Positions 1 through 14,140 of a stretch of DNA of 64,000 nucleotides are shown here, piece by piece (within the stretch, counting starts at the first letter, position 1; the number at the start of each line of letters is the position of its first letter). Origin of the DNA: Pampus argenteus (Eukaryota; Chordata; Actinopteri; Scombriformes; Stromateidae); contig CM072861.1 in assembly GCA_036937835.1 (NCBI GenBank), forward strand, positions 8,983,501 to 9,047,500. The letters run 5' to 3'. The notes under the pieces were generated by a model. That model did no database searches and was not told the DNA's origin. It saw only the letters and a program-made list of their open reading frames with translations. The translations under genes were made by a program, and so were the position numbers.

Positions 1-2337
1 TTTACTGTTTGTAAGGTAAAATAGGCTCAAGAGGAAAACAAGTTGGGTCCAAATCAATGATCTAAATGTATGACCCTTATTTCTCGCATGCCTCTTTTTC
101 TGCATCATAACTCTGTGTGGAGATTTTTTCCTTACTCAGGGGTTTACAGGTGCCTCTCTTAAATCTTTGGTTATATTAAATAGATGTTGTAACTGCTTGT
201 GATTCTGCAAAATTAGGTTCTGGGAAAAGCAATTTATAGTTTGTGCTTCATTTTAGGTGGGGGGATTAGCGTCCTTGTTTGCTTTCCCTGAATCACTCTC
301 GTGTCTCTCATATGGGATGAGGCAAAGATATTCAAAACCCCAAGACCTCCTCTGGCAGCTCATGATGTTACTCAAGAAGTCTCCAAGGAAGGGTCAGTAG
401 TCAGAGACGAAGTCATTAGCATGGCGCGCTGATAAAGACAGATGACACAAGGAAAGTGGTGACGAGGAGCTGGAAGGGTAAAAAAGAGGCAGGAGGGTAA
501 CGGCCACGATGCCTGTACTCTGGTATTTTAAGCAGGACATCTTTATTCCTTCCTGCCAATGTGAGTGATCCTCTTCCATTCGCCACGGTAGGAAGCTGCG
601 TGACCCTGCGGGGCCACTCCGGCTGACTGGCCCTTCTCCAGAGCAGCCAGCAGTGCATCCCTAAAGCAGGCTTGACCGACCTGCAGTCACACACTCTGCG
701 GTCAAGCCCTGGGCAGGGGGATTTGAGATGTGACAGCATAATCAATTTCCATGATTCATGATCGCCCCGAAAGGAGAACGCGCTGAGCGACTGGGCAGCT
801 GAAAGAGTAGAGCAGAAGAGGAATGCTGACAACATAGTTAAGTCCACAGCCATGTATAGCAGTGGAGACACTGTGCTTCTGGCTGTGCTACTTTTATTTG
901 TTAGATCTTCCAGAATACATAACAATAATGTGAGACTTTATTGATCCCGAAGGGAAAATACTCTTTTCACTAAACGGCCTCCAGAGAAAAGTCAAAACTC
1001 AAGGTCAGTTGTAGTACAGAGAAGCGCCCCGGAGCTAAAAGTAATTCTGATCCAGATTCATGAAGATTACAAGGAACCATCTGCACTTTTTTTTCTTTTA
1101 TTACTTGAGCTAACAGCACAGAGGTTTTGTATTAAATACAAATCAACAAATGCAGTCTATGTTACTAAGACTACTATATCTTACAGCCTTTAATACTTTC
1201 AGCATTCTCTAAGAAAGGAAAAAAAACACTTACTTGCTTGTCAGATGTTACATTTACATGTATGCATTGTACAGCAGTGATGTTTCACAATGTCTTATGG
1301 GAACTGTTGTTCCAATTGACTGAACAGGTGCTTTGTTTCATTGCTTTCTGTTGGTTGCTATGATGATTTGTTTTTTTTTTCAACATTAACGTCTTTGCCA
1401 GTTGAGTGGAAATGCCAGAAATTTGAGAAAAAAGTTTGAAATATCCCGAAAAAAGTTTTTATGTTTGGCTGAGGCAGAAAAGTTGGTGTAAAAAAAAAAA
1501 AAAAAAAAAGCCACAAAGTGCAGTGGAAACAGACTTAGTAAATTAATTACGATGTACAGAAGCATGTGACTGAATGTCACTCAAGCTTTCACCTTGCTAA
1601 AGAGAACAAAAATCATGTCATCTATCTGTCTGGTTAAGAAGGATTTCGTGATGCTAAAAGTCCTCACTGTGTGCATGTGAAAAAAAGAGAAAAAGTAGTC
1701 CAGCCAGGCTTGGCATTCGGTCAAATCAGACCAGGTTTTTATTCCATGTGTGGTATAGAGCCAGACATCTGAGTAAAGGACATATTTGCAATGAACCGTG
1801 TTATCCTTGTAAAACCTTGGTTTATGTTTTTTGCCTTGGAAAACTGTTATATTCCTGTCAGAAGAACAGAATTCTGGAAAGAGGGAGAAAAGGTCTGCTA
1901 AATCCTGACCCATCAATCCATCATATCTCATAAGCAGGAGAAGCCTGAGATCTAAAAAAAAAACAAAAAAAACTCTTCGTTAATTTAAATGTAGCAAAAG
2001 CATTTCACTTATTTCTCACGTCGTATTCTAAGCAAACAAGTAAATATCCAAGTAATTAATTTCATAAATGGTCACGGTCAATCAAAATATATGTTGTGTT
2101 TTCCATTTGCCCTTTCCAGTTCACCAATAACTCAAGGCCAACACCCGCTCACGTCTGCGGGGCTGTGAATGACTCTAACAGCTGAAAATCTGTGCAGATG
2201 TGAGACTTTGTCGCTGTGGATAATATCACAGACTCGTAAACGCCATCTTGAGACTGAGAAATTGAATCTATAGTCGCTCCCTTGCACTCTTGACCTTCTC
2301 AGCCCCAAGAAATGCCCTCATCATAGCAAAATTTACA

Positions 2338-2341
<4 letters not shown>
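1..2341. other. Intergenic, no gene recognised
   Basis: No reading frame here resembles a known protein. The stretch 560-900 is richer in G+C than its surroundings, free of simple repeats, and reads like unique, possibly regulatory DNA. The rest is AT-rich with A/T homopolymer runs near 1370, 1490 and 1955. Confidence 0.5.
934..954 (+). repeat. Short fish retroposon tail (TTTATTGATCCC)
   Basis: The word actttattgatcccgaagg is a variant of the 'tttattgatccc..aggggaaatt' tail found on many dispersed teleost retroposon copies. A second copy lies at about 60558. Only the tail is recognisable here. Confidence 0.45.

Positions 2342-2411
<70 letters not shown>
2342..2411. repeat. (TA)35 microsatellite
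   Basis: Seventy bases of uninterrupted TA dinucleotide, followed by a short TG run. It is self-complementary, so it can extrude as a cruciform and is likely to be length-polymorphic and prone to assembly error. Confidence 0.97.
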
Positions 2412-2417
<6 letters not shown>

Positions 2418-4833
2418 ATATTCAATTCCTTAGAATAAAATATTTTACTGACTTTAAATCTTTATGCTTGTAATAATGATAATTATAACTGTGAAGGCCA
2501 TGTTCAGGTGCTCATCTCTCTGTGACCTTTCTAACAATTAAATGTAAACATTAAAATCTAAAAACAAACAAACAAACAAAAAATACCATCACCAGCAATT
2601 TTTAACCATATACAAGTAATCTATAGAGCTATATTACGACATTTCATAGTTAGCGAAAGCCTCACTAAGTCATGCTATAAGGAGCAATGTCTGCAAACTT
2701 TTTTTTTTGAAAATGTATGAATGTATGTCTATTTACTTTTTTAAAAATAAAAATAAACTCATAAAATAAGCTGGTTAGTCAGTCTTGTCTCGTGACAAAC
2801 TGCTTCCTCGTTTGTTTGTCCACCTCTCAAGGTCATGGTCCCTGGCCCATTAGCAGACCGTGACTGCCCTTGCGTTCTATACGTGGAAAAGGGTTGATGG
2901 TGGTGTAGGTTGGGGGTGGGAGGCTGTGGAAGGGGGTTACAACTCAGAGTTGATATGTCTTGTCTCTCAAAGGCCAGCATGAGATTAGCCTCTTCTGCCC
3001 AGACGGCCGCTGACCCCTGTGGAGACAGTCCCGCGTCAAGTTGCTGCCGGGTCCCTTTGAAAACACCTCGGCCCTGCTTGAGTGATTGGCCATATGGGCG
3101 ACAGTGCCATCCAGGAACCCCCTGCTGTGCCAAGCATGGGGTGTGGGAGGCATGAGTGGGAAGCATGGCTGCTTCCCCCAACTCCCATATTCCAGTAATC
3201 TTGTCTCTAGTATCTCCACACTATGTCCTAACACAACTACATGCTGCAATTTATAGTATAGTAAGACGGGACTTCCCCTTCACATTACACACATACATAC
3301 ACACATTCAATGCACTCACACACACACATCATACACAAATGCACATGTAAACGCACTCCGGAGTGTACCTCCTGTTACTCATTTGTTAATATCCTAATTG
3401 ATTGATTTTAACATGCTCAACGGATGTAGATAATTTCTTTATTTTAATACAAAACGTGGCTTGCTGAATTGCACGTGAGCATATACGTTGTAGTCTGTGT
3501 ATAATTTCACAAACACAAGGATTGCAATTAAATAACAAAAGACAGCAGAAGGATCCGTGTCCTGTTTTCATTTTCTATTTCCCCAGAGCTCAAGTAATGC
3601 TTCGGCGACTCCTGTGAACAAAGGCAAAGATCAAAAGTGAAATGTGGAGACAGATGCATGCTAAGGCATGTGTTACATCAGGCATGTTTGAGAGTGTAAA
3701 TTGGGATGAACGTCACGCACACAACACGCACCTACAACTGTGCACCGCAAACATAAACACGTGTGGAATAAATTGTCCTCCTTCACCTATGTACTGTGTG
3801 ATTACAATGAAAAACACATTGCAGTGTAGTTCATGTTTGTACTTATACATGCGTCCCTGATCCTGAGAGACAGAAATTTGGCAGAGGTTTGTCCTCGTCC
3901 GTCTGAGTTTGACGCAATAAATACTTCCTTCTTTCAGATTGCTAAACGAACGCATAACCGGAAAGTTTCCATACGTTCCAAAAAAGTTCCACCTGTCTAA
4001 ATATTTCTGCTCATGAAAACGAAAAAAAAAAAAGAAAAGAAAAAAAAACAAGTGTTCACACTATCAACACATACTTAGTGAGAGCAAAATGACTTTGTCG
4101 TCAGGCTAAAAAGTTTTTCTTTTGTTTGACTTGACCACATTATTTGGCCTGACCGGAGCACAACAGGTGTTCGTTCAAAACTGTCTTTATTTAGCTTCCC
4201 CTGCCTTTTTTTTTTTAAGCATGCCGTCCCAATATTATAATATTATGTAATACTAGAAATATTTAACACTGTTGCTTACAGTAACATGGTTAACAGATTA
4301 GATAATACTGCATGATGAATAACAGAACACCACTGCAAAAAAAAAAAAGAAAGAAAAAGTGCTATTACCACATGGGGCTGTGGGGTTTTCCATGCAGTTC
4401 ACACCGCAGGTTTATGCACTTCAAACATCAAAACCCCACACCTGCAGCACATCAAGCTGCATATCTATACAAATTGAAGCATCATGACTTTTGAAATATA
4501 AAACTCCAGGCAGGCCAAAATGGCGTGGAGTTATCAGTAACAGCTGAAGAATGAAATATGTTAGCTAGCCTTAAGTGGGATTTTTATTGATTTATTTAGA
4601 CCTGATAACAAGAGTCGTAAAGCCATTTTGAGGCACCCCCCCCCCACCCCCCACCTCCCCCCTACTCCCGCCTGACTCCACACCCCCCTGCCACCCTTCC
4701 TGCGCTGTCAGACCTCAGGTTCAAAACACTTACTGCTGCTGCTTCTGCTCGAGCAGCAATGGAAACGTTTCACCAGAGTTGTAAATCTCCTTGCCAGATA
4801 TTTTCTTTGATTCCCCCCCCTCTCCTCTCTTCC

Positions 4834-4835
<2 letters not shown>
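2412..4835. other. Intergenic, no gene recognised
   Basis: No coding region is recognised. The stretch 2770-3180 is a G+C-richer, non-repetitive block with short frames on both strands that match nothing I know. CA-rich DNA lies at 3285-3350. A C-rich tract (runs of C broken by A and T) lies at 4636-4700. Confidence 0.45.

Positions 4836-4871
<36 letters not shown>
4836..4871. repeat. (CT)18 microsatellite
   Basis: Pure CT dinucleotide run of 36 bases. The Arg-Glu repeat reading frame on the other strand is an artefact of this tract. Confidence 0.95.
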
Positions 4872-4875
<4 letters not shown>

Positions 4876-7800
4876 ACATCACTCTGGTTCTTTTGCGCAC
4901 GCCTGTGCAAAGCCTCAAAGACTTATTTGGCAGCAGTGAGGAGTTAAAATGAGCAAAAGTAATTTCACATTTACGGGTACAAATTTGCTCACATTTTGTT
5001 TCAGTTAAATGTTGCGGCTGCACACTTGTCTCAGAGAAAAGTGGGGGAATCCCCTTGGAAATTGCTGTTTCCAGTCCATATGCTTTGTTTCACATGGCTT
5101 TGCTTTTTTCTATTTTTTTTTATTATTAATTTACCAGGCCATCTGGTCTAGGCCAGAGTCACTCCCAGGTCAAACAGTACTTTCACTTAACATCAATGAA
5201 ATGGGATTGTATTTTTCTTTCTACTCAAGGCATGGAGTACAGGGAACGTTTCAAAATGTAAAAACGGTGTGATAACAGATATGTGTAAGCTAATAATCCC
5301 ATATGTTATCACATCTCCAACTGGGATAAGCCTCCCATTAAGTCTTTCAAATGACAGAAATACATTTTTATTTACCATTTAAATAACGTAAGTTCTAGTC
5401 ATAAATCTAAATGTGTACTGCAAGTGTACCACACTTTAGCCATCAAAAGACAGAAATATTAGGTATTAAGCCCTGTAATAGAAATCACATATAATAATAA
5501 ATAATACTAAATTACAAGTTACTTTACCCTCTGTCTACATTATAAAATGTGTAGAATAACACTCCCCAAAACAGATGTATACTTATATATCGTACTAATC
5601 ACGATGTTGCTTCTATCTTCTTTTAGGAATTGTTTGTCTCATGCTCTACACTGTAAATGTCTAATTCTGACTCTGTTTATTAGGATGGACGTGTTGTGGG
5701 AGAGAAAGCGGTCCGGCAGGCTCCATGATCACATGCAAACCCTTGTTTGCTTAGCCAGCTGCACCCCTACGAAGGCAACAGTAACATGAAACACTTAACG
5801 GCTCGACAAAGGTCATAAATGAAGTCAAGGTGTTAAACAGGTGCGAGAAAAGAAGAGAGAGAGAGAGAGGGAAGGAGGGAGGAATAAAACTAAGTGAAGG
5901 GAGGCACTGAGAAAAAAGAGGGAATGAAGAGACGTTTCACTGGACAGACTTCGACCTCTCACTCTTAGATGGACGGTGTTGTAATAAATTGTGGGTCGTT
6001 AAGGGTCTGGACACCTCTTGGTATCCACTTCAAAAGACCTCAGAGGTTCTGCCTGTTAGCTTTAGATTTGGCACGGAGGACAGGCAGGTTGTGATCCAGT
6101 TGTTGCTTCATGCCTCCACATCTGGCTGGCAGCACCTTGGCTGAAATGGAGACTATGTGTCTCCTGAAGTTATCTTGTGACATCTTTATGAACACTTGCT
6201 GTTACACATCGCAGCACCCACTGGACTTCTTGCTGTGTTCCTCGCAATAAACCTCACAGCCAGCACCCCCCACCCGCTCCCACCCCCAACCGTCACCCAC
6301 TCATCCCTGGTTCCCAGCTCTTCCCAGCAATGGTGAAACCTTAATGCGAAACATTTGGAGTGTCTTCCGATTCCAGGTCTCTGCCAAGGGTGCTGCTAAG
6401 TGGAACCTTGCAAACTTACTTGGTATTCATCTTGAGAGAGTTGTGAAAGGGGGAACAGCGGAGGATTGAACCTGCACACCATGTCTACATTACTACAACA
6501 GAGGCCTTTTATGTTGCTCTCCTATCGATGAATCTATCTAGCCTACACTGATTTATTATCAAAGCCTTCAACCCCGTAAAGTTATCCCTTTCTTGTACAA
6601 GTCCAAAGAAGAATAAAATAAGAGAATGGTGTGCAGTTTTTTTTCTTTTTTTTTTTGAAGTACTGACCTGTGCACCCACCTCCACTGTCACCCTCCCTCC
6701 AAAGCGGCCATGGCATGGAAACAGTGCTTATTGTAGGCTCGGAACAGGTGCAGAGTAGAAACCGTGAGCCAGGGAAGGTACATAAATTACACGGCAGGCC
6801 AAATCACATAACACTGTTGCTGTGTTAATCTGCCAAGAGCTTTGAAGGCTAGGACAAGTGAATTCACCCTGAGAAGAAGAAAAAAAACTGCCACCATCAA
6901 AGGTTTGTTACTGACTGTGCTGCAAAGCTGACACTCTTCATGATGTTCACACAAACAGATGTTTGGCTGCAATTTAACAAAAAAAAAAAATCTAAATTAT
7001 TTTAAATGGTATTTGGATTTTATATTAAACTCTTACCACACATGAAGGTTGAAAGTACAAAACAAATCATAAACTAAAATTTGACTTACCAGCATGCTGA
7101 AAATGTAACATTAAAGTGATTTACTGTAACAGCAGAAGATGTAATCAGATGTCATCTTGAATTTAAAGAAACTATTTGTTTGACTAGTTGTATGTTTTGT
7201 GCAATTTAGTTGGGATAGCCAACCAGATGCTAGTTAGATGTCAAGCTATTAACTGTTTTAACATATTTACCATAAAATACTTCTCATCAGCGTGCATTTA
7301 GCTCCCTTTGAAGATCCTATTTCAGTTGAGATGGTGATACAAGCCTACATGTGGGTATGCAATCTGCCATTCTCAGTTATTGTTGCCTACAAGTAAGGAC
7401 ATCCAACATGGCCACTAGAGGGTCTTTATTTTGCCATTTGAAAACCTTCTGCAGAACCTCTATCCATTCGTAGTCCCAACAGCAGACGAGAAGTGTCAGG
7501 AACATAAGGGGGAGGTGTTTCCTGGCTGTTGTGTGGCAGGACAGCCGGAGGGAAGGCGACGATTGACGGACAGTTTCATTGTAAAGCTACAAGAGTCGGG
7601 CCTAGTTGGACTCCCGATGGCGTCCCCCACGGCGCTGTCCGTGGGTCCTGTCATTCCCAGACAATAAAGTCAGCCATGGCGCAAGACAGGTCTTCAAGCG
7701 GCCTGTGCAAGTCCTTGGGGCGTGATGCCATCACCAGGGGCACGGAGCATCTGCCCAGTTAATGTTTTTAACCATGCTAGCTGTGTATAGACAAATATGC

Positions 7801-8934
7801 GTCCGTGCCGTCATGGTCATGTCATGGCATACTGGAGCATTTACAAGCAACCATAAACACAGAGAAATGCATGTGTGCATACTGTACATTAAGAGAGAGA
7901 ACACTGTAGCCGAGGCAAAAAACGGAGAGAATGTATGTCAGAGAGAGAAACAGAGGGAAAAAAGACACAAAGAGTAATGTAGAGTGGGGAGGGGGCATTC
8001 GCTTCAGCTTTGACAGAAGAAATAAATCATTGCAATTATGGCCAGCCCAAGTAAATAGGGACAGGTCACCCTTATCATTCCCAAGTTCAAGGTGTTTCCT
8101 GCTCATCTGAGCCAGCCAGGCCTTGTTGCCAACAGACCCATGGCCAGTGACAGAGATCTAAATGTGCCCTGGATGCTTGTGACATGCTTGGCACAAGCAG
8201 CGAGCTGATTCTCCACATCCCAGCCAGCATTTTGAAGTTGGCTAGATATTGATATAGCGACACTGTTGAAGTGCAGCAACGATATAAACATTTAGATGAT
8301 ATTTGTGATAGATATTATAGATCTTAGCTGCTGCCTGCATCTTTTTTTTGTAAAAAAATAGCGTTTAAATGAGCTACTAATTCTAATTCATTTCCAAAGG
8401 CTGTTTAAATTCAAATTGTCACCGTACCATCAAAAATTTCTTAACCATTTCTGATGCTTCGGTAGCTCGCCGGATGATAAAAGCTTTGCTGGGATGTTCT
8501 GATGGAGGTAAGATTCACAGTTAAACTGGGTAATCTTTTGAACATTTAGTACACATTAGGCCTATAGTTTGTGTGCTAACTGCATGCACAAGAGAACAAT
8601 ACTAGATGTATGGACAGTATTGAAGTGTGTGTTTGCATAAGTATGTGTGAATCATGGAGGTTTTCTAGTCCCTGGAACTACTTCAGCGGTCAACACAGAC
8701 TGAAATTTAAACAGACACTGCTACAAAAAAAAAAATCTGCTCTTTCTTTTGACTCCTCACTACCAGACTGTGTGTGCGCACAGCCTCAGAAAAACCACTA
8801 ACGTGCAGTCATCTCTTTAATCCTTTGTTTCTTCACCTCTTTCTGTCTTTCTTTCACCAACACCATCTGACTACTCTGTTTTTATCCCTTTTCATTCTTG
8901 TTTTTCCCCCCTTTTTTTCCTCTCTTGTGGGTGC
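4872..8934. other. Intergenic, no gene recognised
   Basis: No coding region is recognised. The block 7480-7760 is G+C-rich and non-repetitive, with two overlapping plus-strand frames of about 78 codons that I cannot match to any family. A GA-rich stretch lies near 5855-5885, and A/T homopolymers occur near 6640 and 6978. Confidence 0.45.
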
Positions 8935-9120
8935 GCGTAGGGGAGCACAGGACAGGGGGAAATTGGTGTAATGAATTTAGGGCGCTCATGCTTGCTGAGG
9001 CGAGCCTCCCTTGGCTGCTCGTAGCCATTAATCTTCCGCACTCTGTCAGAGCAAAATGTGCCCACAATAGGCAAAGGGGGAGCTCAAATTGACTACCAAT
9101 TACGCGCCTGTGAATAAAGG
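8935..9120. other. Candidate conserved non-coding element
   Basis: This is a repeat-free block of mixed composition between AT-rich flanks. It holds homeodomain-core words such as gccattaatc and accaattacg, and short clashing frames on both strands. Inference only: it resembles the non-coding elements that cluster around developmental genes, and only a cross-species alignment could confirm that. Confidence 0.3.
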
Positions 9121-9219
9121 ATATGGAGAAAGGAGGGAGGGCGCAATATGGTTCAGCAGTAACGTTTATTTTAACCCTGTGAGCCGCGCAGGAGCGTAAA
9201 GGCCTGGAGATAGAGTGTC

Positions 9220-9239
9220 TGTGTGTGTGTGTGTGTGTG
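9220..9239. repeat. (TG)10 microsatellite
   Basis: Short pure TG run. Confidence 0.9.
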
Positions 9240-9939
9240 AGTTTTCAAGTGTCTATGTGTCCACTCAAGGGTGAAGAGTTTTTCTGGGGTCCTTGCTCGT
9301 TTCTCTGAGGACATAGCGGTTCGCGCCACCATGAGGTGTAATGTGTAGTAGAGGTTTTTTTCCCCCTAATAATCATACCACATTTATCTCTGAACTTTTT
9401 TGTGTTTTTGTTGACCCACAGATTTATTGTCTGTCTTTTAATATGTTATTTTTGTCAACTAAGTCAAGATAAAAATGTTCTTTTTGCGACGCTTTTGCAT
9501 TACAGCGAATACATTCAGTGTGAGCTTGACTTTTAAAAATGGCTTCCTGATGTCTATGTTATTCTCTTTTATGGACTGTTTAAAAATGCATTAAACATAA
9601 AACATATAATATAAATAACACTGCTCACTCACTGAGATATGCCATCCATTCAGAATGTGTGTGCAGAGCAACACAAGTGGCTGAAATCAGTAGACAGATC
9701 AGGCCTGCAGGGAAAGTTCAAGAGTTGGATATATAAGCATGTGATCCTCCCAAGAATCTTTTTGGCTTCTCCTGGTGTATGAAGTGCCTCTGTCTCAACA
9801 GAACAGGCAGCAGAAGAGGTCCGGGAGGCCGGAGAACGACTCGCGCCACAGTAGACTGATAGGCATGGTCACATGTGGACAGACTAGGAACATTTGCTGC
9901 CCTCTCATATGAACACCAGCAGTCAGGAAAACCAGCAAC

Positions 9940-10730
9940 TGCTGCAGCAGGAGGTGAGGGCAGCCATGGAGGATGTAAGAACGAGCAGAGCTGTTGCCAT
10001 GAAGCCAGGAGCCTGGACAAAATGGGACAATGATCTTGAGAGGAACTGGAAATGTGGATGCCTGATCCCCACAGGGTGAAGTTCCTCATCAGGTGATGTC
10101 GTGATGACGTGCTACCAAGCCAACAGTGTCACCAACATGCCCACTGTGCAACTATGTCAGAGCTAGGGAACAAACATCACATGCTACTAGAAAATCTTCA
10201 GGAAGACTGGAAGATGTCTGTGATGACCCTGGGGACACAGCTTAAGTTTCCAGTACCACCACAACCCTACATTCTGCTGTGGTTCTCTGGTAAATTTTCC
10301 ATTAAGCATCCGTAGCATAATGGAGCTGACGGTAGTGTAGGAGGAAAACCTGGATGAAGCCTATGAGAGTAAACTGGCTAAGTATGAAGATCTTATCAGC
10401 TAATGCAGACAATCAGGACAGAAGGGCAAGTGTCTGTTGATAGAGGTTGGATACTGAGAATGTGCTGTCCATTCATTGGCCATTTGGCACACTGGGAAGA
10501 GAAAAAGAAGAGAAAATCCATTCGCGAGACCACCAGCATGGTAGAAAGAGGCTCTGCATGGCTATAGGTGAGGAGAGAACAGCCCTGGGTGTGAAGTAGT
10601 TAGTTGTTGCCAGCTGGACACAAGCAGAGGTCTAATCAGCCTCTGCTGGGTCGCCTGGGAGGAAGGAGGCCCGAAACACCCGGTGACCCCATAACATCAC
10701 TGAAGATGTGTTCAGTAGCATCAGAAGATG
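9940..10730 (+). mobile_element. Degenerate LINE C-terminal remnant
   Basis: Broken plus-strand frames read like the tail of a fish LINE polyprotein. In order they give a GAWTKWD segment near 10006, a DVLPS segment near 10105 (family form YDVLPSP), a segment of the form L.EAYE.K..KYEDL followed by CRQ and EVG near 10353-10433, and a TT.MVERGSAWL segment near 10530. Stops interrupt the frame, for example after DLIS and after EVGY. No reverse-transcriptase core is present, so this is a dead 5'-truncated copy. The family assignment is from memory of such tails and would need a repeat-library search. Confidence 0.55.
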
Positions 10731-13700
10731 TTGTTCACTCACATCAGTCCTACATACATTCACTCAACTGTTACAGCTACTTAATATTTCTACACCGCTA
10801 CATTTTAGAGGTAATTGATGTCCATTTTCCTTCATCACACACTTGCTTTTATTTATTTACTAGTTAATGTGTATAATTTAATTTGCAGATTAAGTCTGTA
10901 CATACAACATGTACGATCATTACGAATTAAACTGTAACTAATAGTTTCGTGCTCAAATAGTTAATGGATCAACAGAGAATCAGCAACAGCTATAACGATT
11001 AACTACTGAATGTCATTTATCAAACATGCCAAACATTGACTGGCTCCAGTTTCTCAAAAGTGAGGATTTGCCATTTCATACACTTAAAGATTAATCAGTT
11101 AATCAAAAATATATAATTAGTTTCAACCCTAAAATTAGCTTATCTGCTACATTAAAATGATGCTTAATAAAATCTTAAGCATAAAAGTTCATTCTTGACA
11201 TAGTTTGCTGTAAAAAAACTCCATCGACTGTCAGAGATGGTGAGAGGCAGCTTAAAGCTCCAGCATAAGCAAATCAGTGGACCTGCAATGAAAAATATTT
11301 CAACTAATGGTTTCTGTAACAATGATATAATACCGTTGTTAATTTATGGTCAGACGACACACACTGAAAGGCAGTATTCTGCGTCACTAGTACTTAAAAC
11401 CCTTTTTTTGTGAAGGATTTTATCATTTCTGACATTGGTGACTCCTAGTGGTAGTATCATAAAAGACAATGTACGATGCTACCTTTAGTAAAGGATCAAA
11501 ATGCTTCCTCCAGCCACTGCACAATACAATACATTTAGCACCACTATTGACATTGTGTTTATATATATAAAAATGGCATTTGTGCTGGGGCTATGAAAAT
11601 GTTTTTACATAGCTGAAGTCTTGCTTAACACCTTTGGAGCAATGAATGTAGGTTTTTAAGACACCTATAATAACACTAAATCAAGCTGAGCCAAGAAACT
11701 GTAATACGGGCATACTTGTTCGGGGGAATTCAGTTGTTAGTATGATTGCAGCCCTGGTGGTTGTAATTATTTGAGAGCCGTGTTTATTGTATTACCTACA
11801 AGAACATGACAAGAAATAATAAGTTCCTTAATCGTATCTGATTCCATTCAGGGCTTAATTTTTCTATCGGAGACATGGGCCAGTTTGCTTGGAAACCAAC
11901 TCCCTCTTAATAAGACCATTACACGAAGGGTGTGCTCAACATGTGTCTGAGGAAAAAAAAACAAAAAAAAACTTGAGCGAATATTGGAAGATAAATCAAA
12001 AGCTTTAATGAAGTTTGACTTTCAAGATTAGGGAATATCGGTCCAAGTCCATCTGAAGTTATGCACAGTTTATAATTCCAAGAAAAACTTTCACAGCTAA
12101 AATAATACGTTTCAAAGCTGCTTGCTGTTTTGGTGAATTTCAATAGGACACACTGCTGGTGTAAAAATGGCTGGAATGAAGCTTGGAGTCTGCAAAGCAT
12201 GCTTGAAATGTATTGTTCTTCATGCATATGCTGTTAGAAGATTTTATTATTATTATTATTATTGGGCAAAAGGGCTGTGCTTTTTAATATCAGTGCAGAG
12301 GGGAATACTGAGTTATGTATTGCCTTAGGTTATTCTGCCCGTTAGTATAGTTATTAATGTAGATGAAATAAAATGATAGAATAATAATAGATAGTACCAA
12401 TGTGCTCTTTGACTGTTTCTATTTTTATGACTTTTGTTAAGTGTTTAGTTTTGCTTATAGTATGTTGAAGCTCACTTTTGCTAATTGAAACAACATCTGT
12501 TTGATAAAAAAATAAAATAAAAAAAATACTGATGAAAGGATCATAGACAAATATAAGTTTACAGACTGGATATATGTGGTGGGATAATGTCTATTTAGAT
12601 TTGTGTTTACATTTTTTATCATCTCCAAAAGCCGCTTTCTTTTTGAGTTCAGCACTTTTCTATTCACTTTTCAGCCAGTGTGGTCCTGAGACTTCTCCTT
12701 CTCTGGATTTTCTTTTTCTTTTCATAGATGGCGCTGTTTCCTGTGTCTGTTCATCCATGGTGTCTGACACTGTTTCTACTACTGTTAATTCCAAACACAA
12801 CAAAAAAAGGATTTAGGGTTCTTCAATAAAGTCCAACCAGGCACAGCAAAGTAGTAAAATCTTTTATATATATATATATATATGTATATACTTTTGGCAG
12901 ACATATTAACATGATAACTTTCCCAAATTCTCACCAGAGAGTATTGTACCCACAAACTCGAGTCTGTGTTTCTATGGGCACATGGCAGCCTGTGTCCCGG
13001 GCTATGGTGGGAGGGGGACGCAGATGGACGATGTTGTTCTGGATGGGATGAAAGAGGCGTGAAGGAGGCACAGTCAGCCAACTGCTCAGGGTCATGTAAG
13101 GGTTGTGCTCTCCGCTTGAAAGAGAGAGGCAGGGCAACTTAAGACATCAACAACTGAATCTTAACAACCCCCCCCACCACCAACACCACCTTCACAGACA
13201 CACACACACACACCTCCTTCACCGACACACACACATGCACAATCCCCAACACAAACATTATTAACAAAACAAACACACTGATCGACAAGACAAGTCGAGT
13301 GTCACTGAGAAAATTAACACTTTTAATTGTGATCGATGTGTTTTTGTGAAGGAACAAATTTTCCAATTTTTCCAATTTCCACTTTTGTCACATTTTTCAT
13401 CCATTCAGCGATGGAGGACAGTGTTAGAAGTGAACAAACAGTACCTCCCTTTGAAACCCATTCATCCATTAACTACTGCATACCTGCTTATCCTGTGCAG
13501 GGTCATGGGTCCTCTTGAAACCAAAAAAACCAGTAGTGTTTTTTGATATATATATATACGCTGATGTCAGGTTATATTTTATTGTTCACTGTTGACAAAT
13601 TCATCTTTTACTGAAAAATATTTTACTCATCCCAACCATGTAGGAGTTTTGATGTCAGAGTCTTGGCTGAGGATTATCTGTGGGAAATGAAGATAGTATT

Positions 13701-13811
13701 TATGCAGCTCTCTTCAGGAAACTGTCTTGTCGTCTGAAACTAACATTATGTTGTTGTGTAATGACAATATTAAAGAGAAATTGGTCCCTATTCAGTTATC
13801 TACAAGATGTC
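10731..13811. other. Intergenic, no gene recognised
   Basis: AT-rich DNA without a recognisable gene. It contains an (ATT)n run at 12245-12263, a (TA)n run at 12865-12883, and C/CA-rich DNA at 13168-13240. Frames on either strand are short and of biased composition. Confidence 0.5.
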
Positions 13812-14140
13812 ACGTTCAGTGATTAGTTTTGTTTAAATTCAACACAGAAGGTTTGGGAGGCTTGTGCTTCTTGCACTGGAGGAATGAACACCTTTCTTCC
13901 AAAAGGCATTTACTCATTTGGTGTTTTGATGATGGTGGTGATCAGTCCAAAATCTCCCATAGGTGTTCAACTAGGTTGAGATCGGGTGACTGGGAAAGCC
14001 ATAGCATATGATTCACATCATTTTCATACTCATCAAATCCATTATGCACTATGGATGGGGGCATTGTCATCCTAGGAGAGACCCCTCCCATCAGGATAGA
14101 AATGTTGCATCATAGGATATCAGAACAAGTTTGTATTTGT
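13812..14140 (-). mobile_element. Tc1-like transposase remnant
   Basis: Read on the minus strand, 14081 down to about 13950 gives a frame containing FDEYENDVNHM and then LSQSPDLNLVEHLWEIL, before a stop. The SPDLNxxEHxW segment is the conserved C-terminal block of Tc1/mariner transposases, holding the last D/E region of the catalytic domain. The nucleotide sequence from 13812 continues as the 3' part of the same element. No full transposase and no paired terminal repeats are visible, so this is a fossil. A short piece of the same family lies at 52701-52805 in the opposite orientation. Confidence 0.75.

Noticed and set aside
13139..13375. Val/Cys-rich frames through CA and GT microsatellites (also at 16.7, 48.2 and 49.3 kb)
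   Set aside because: These are dinucleotide-repeat translations without protein character.
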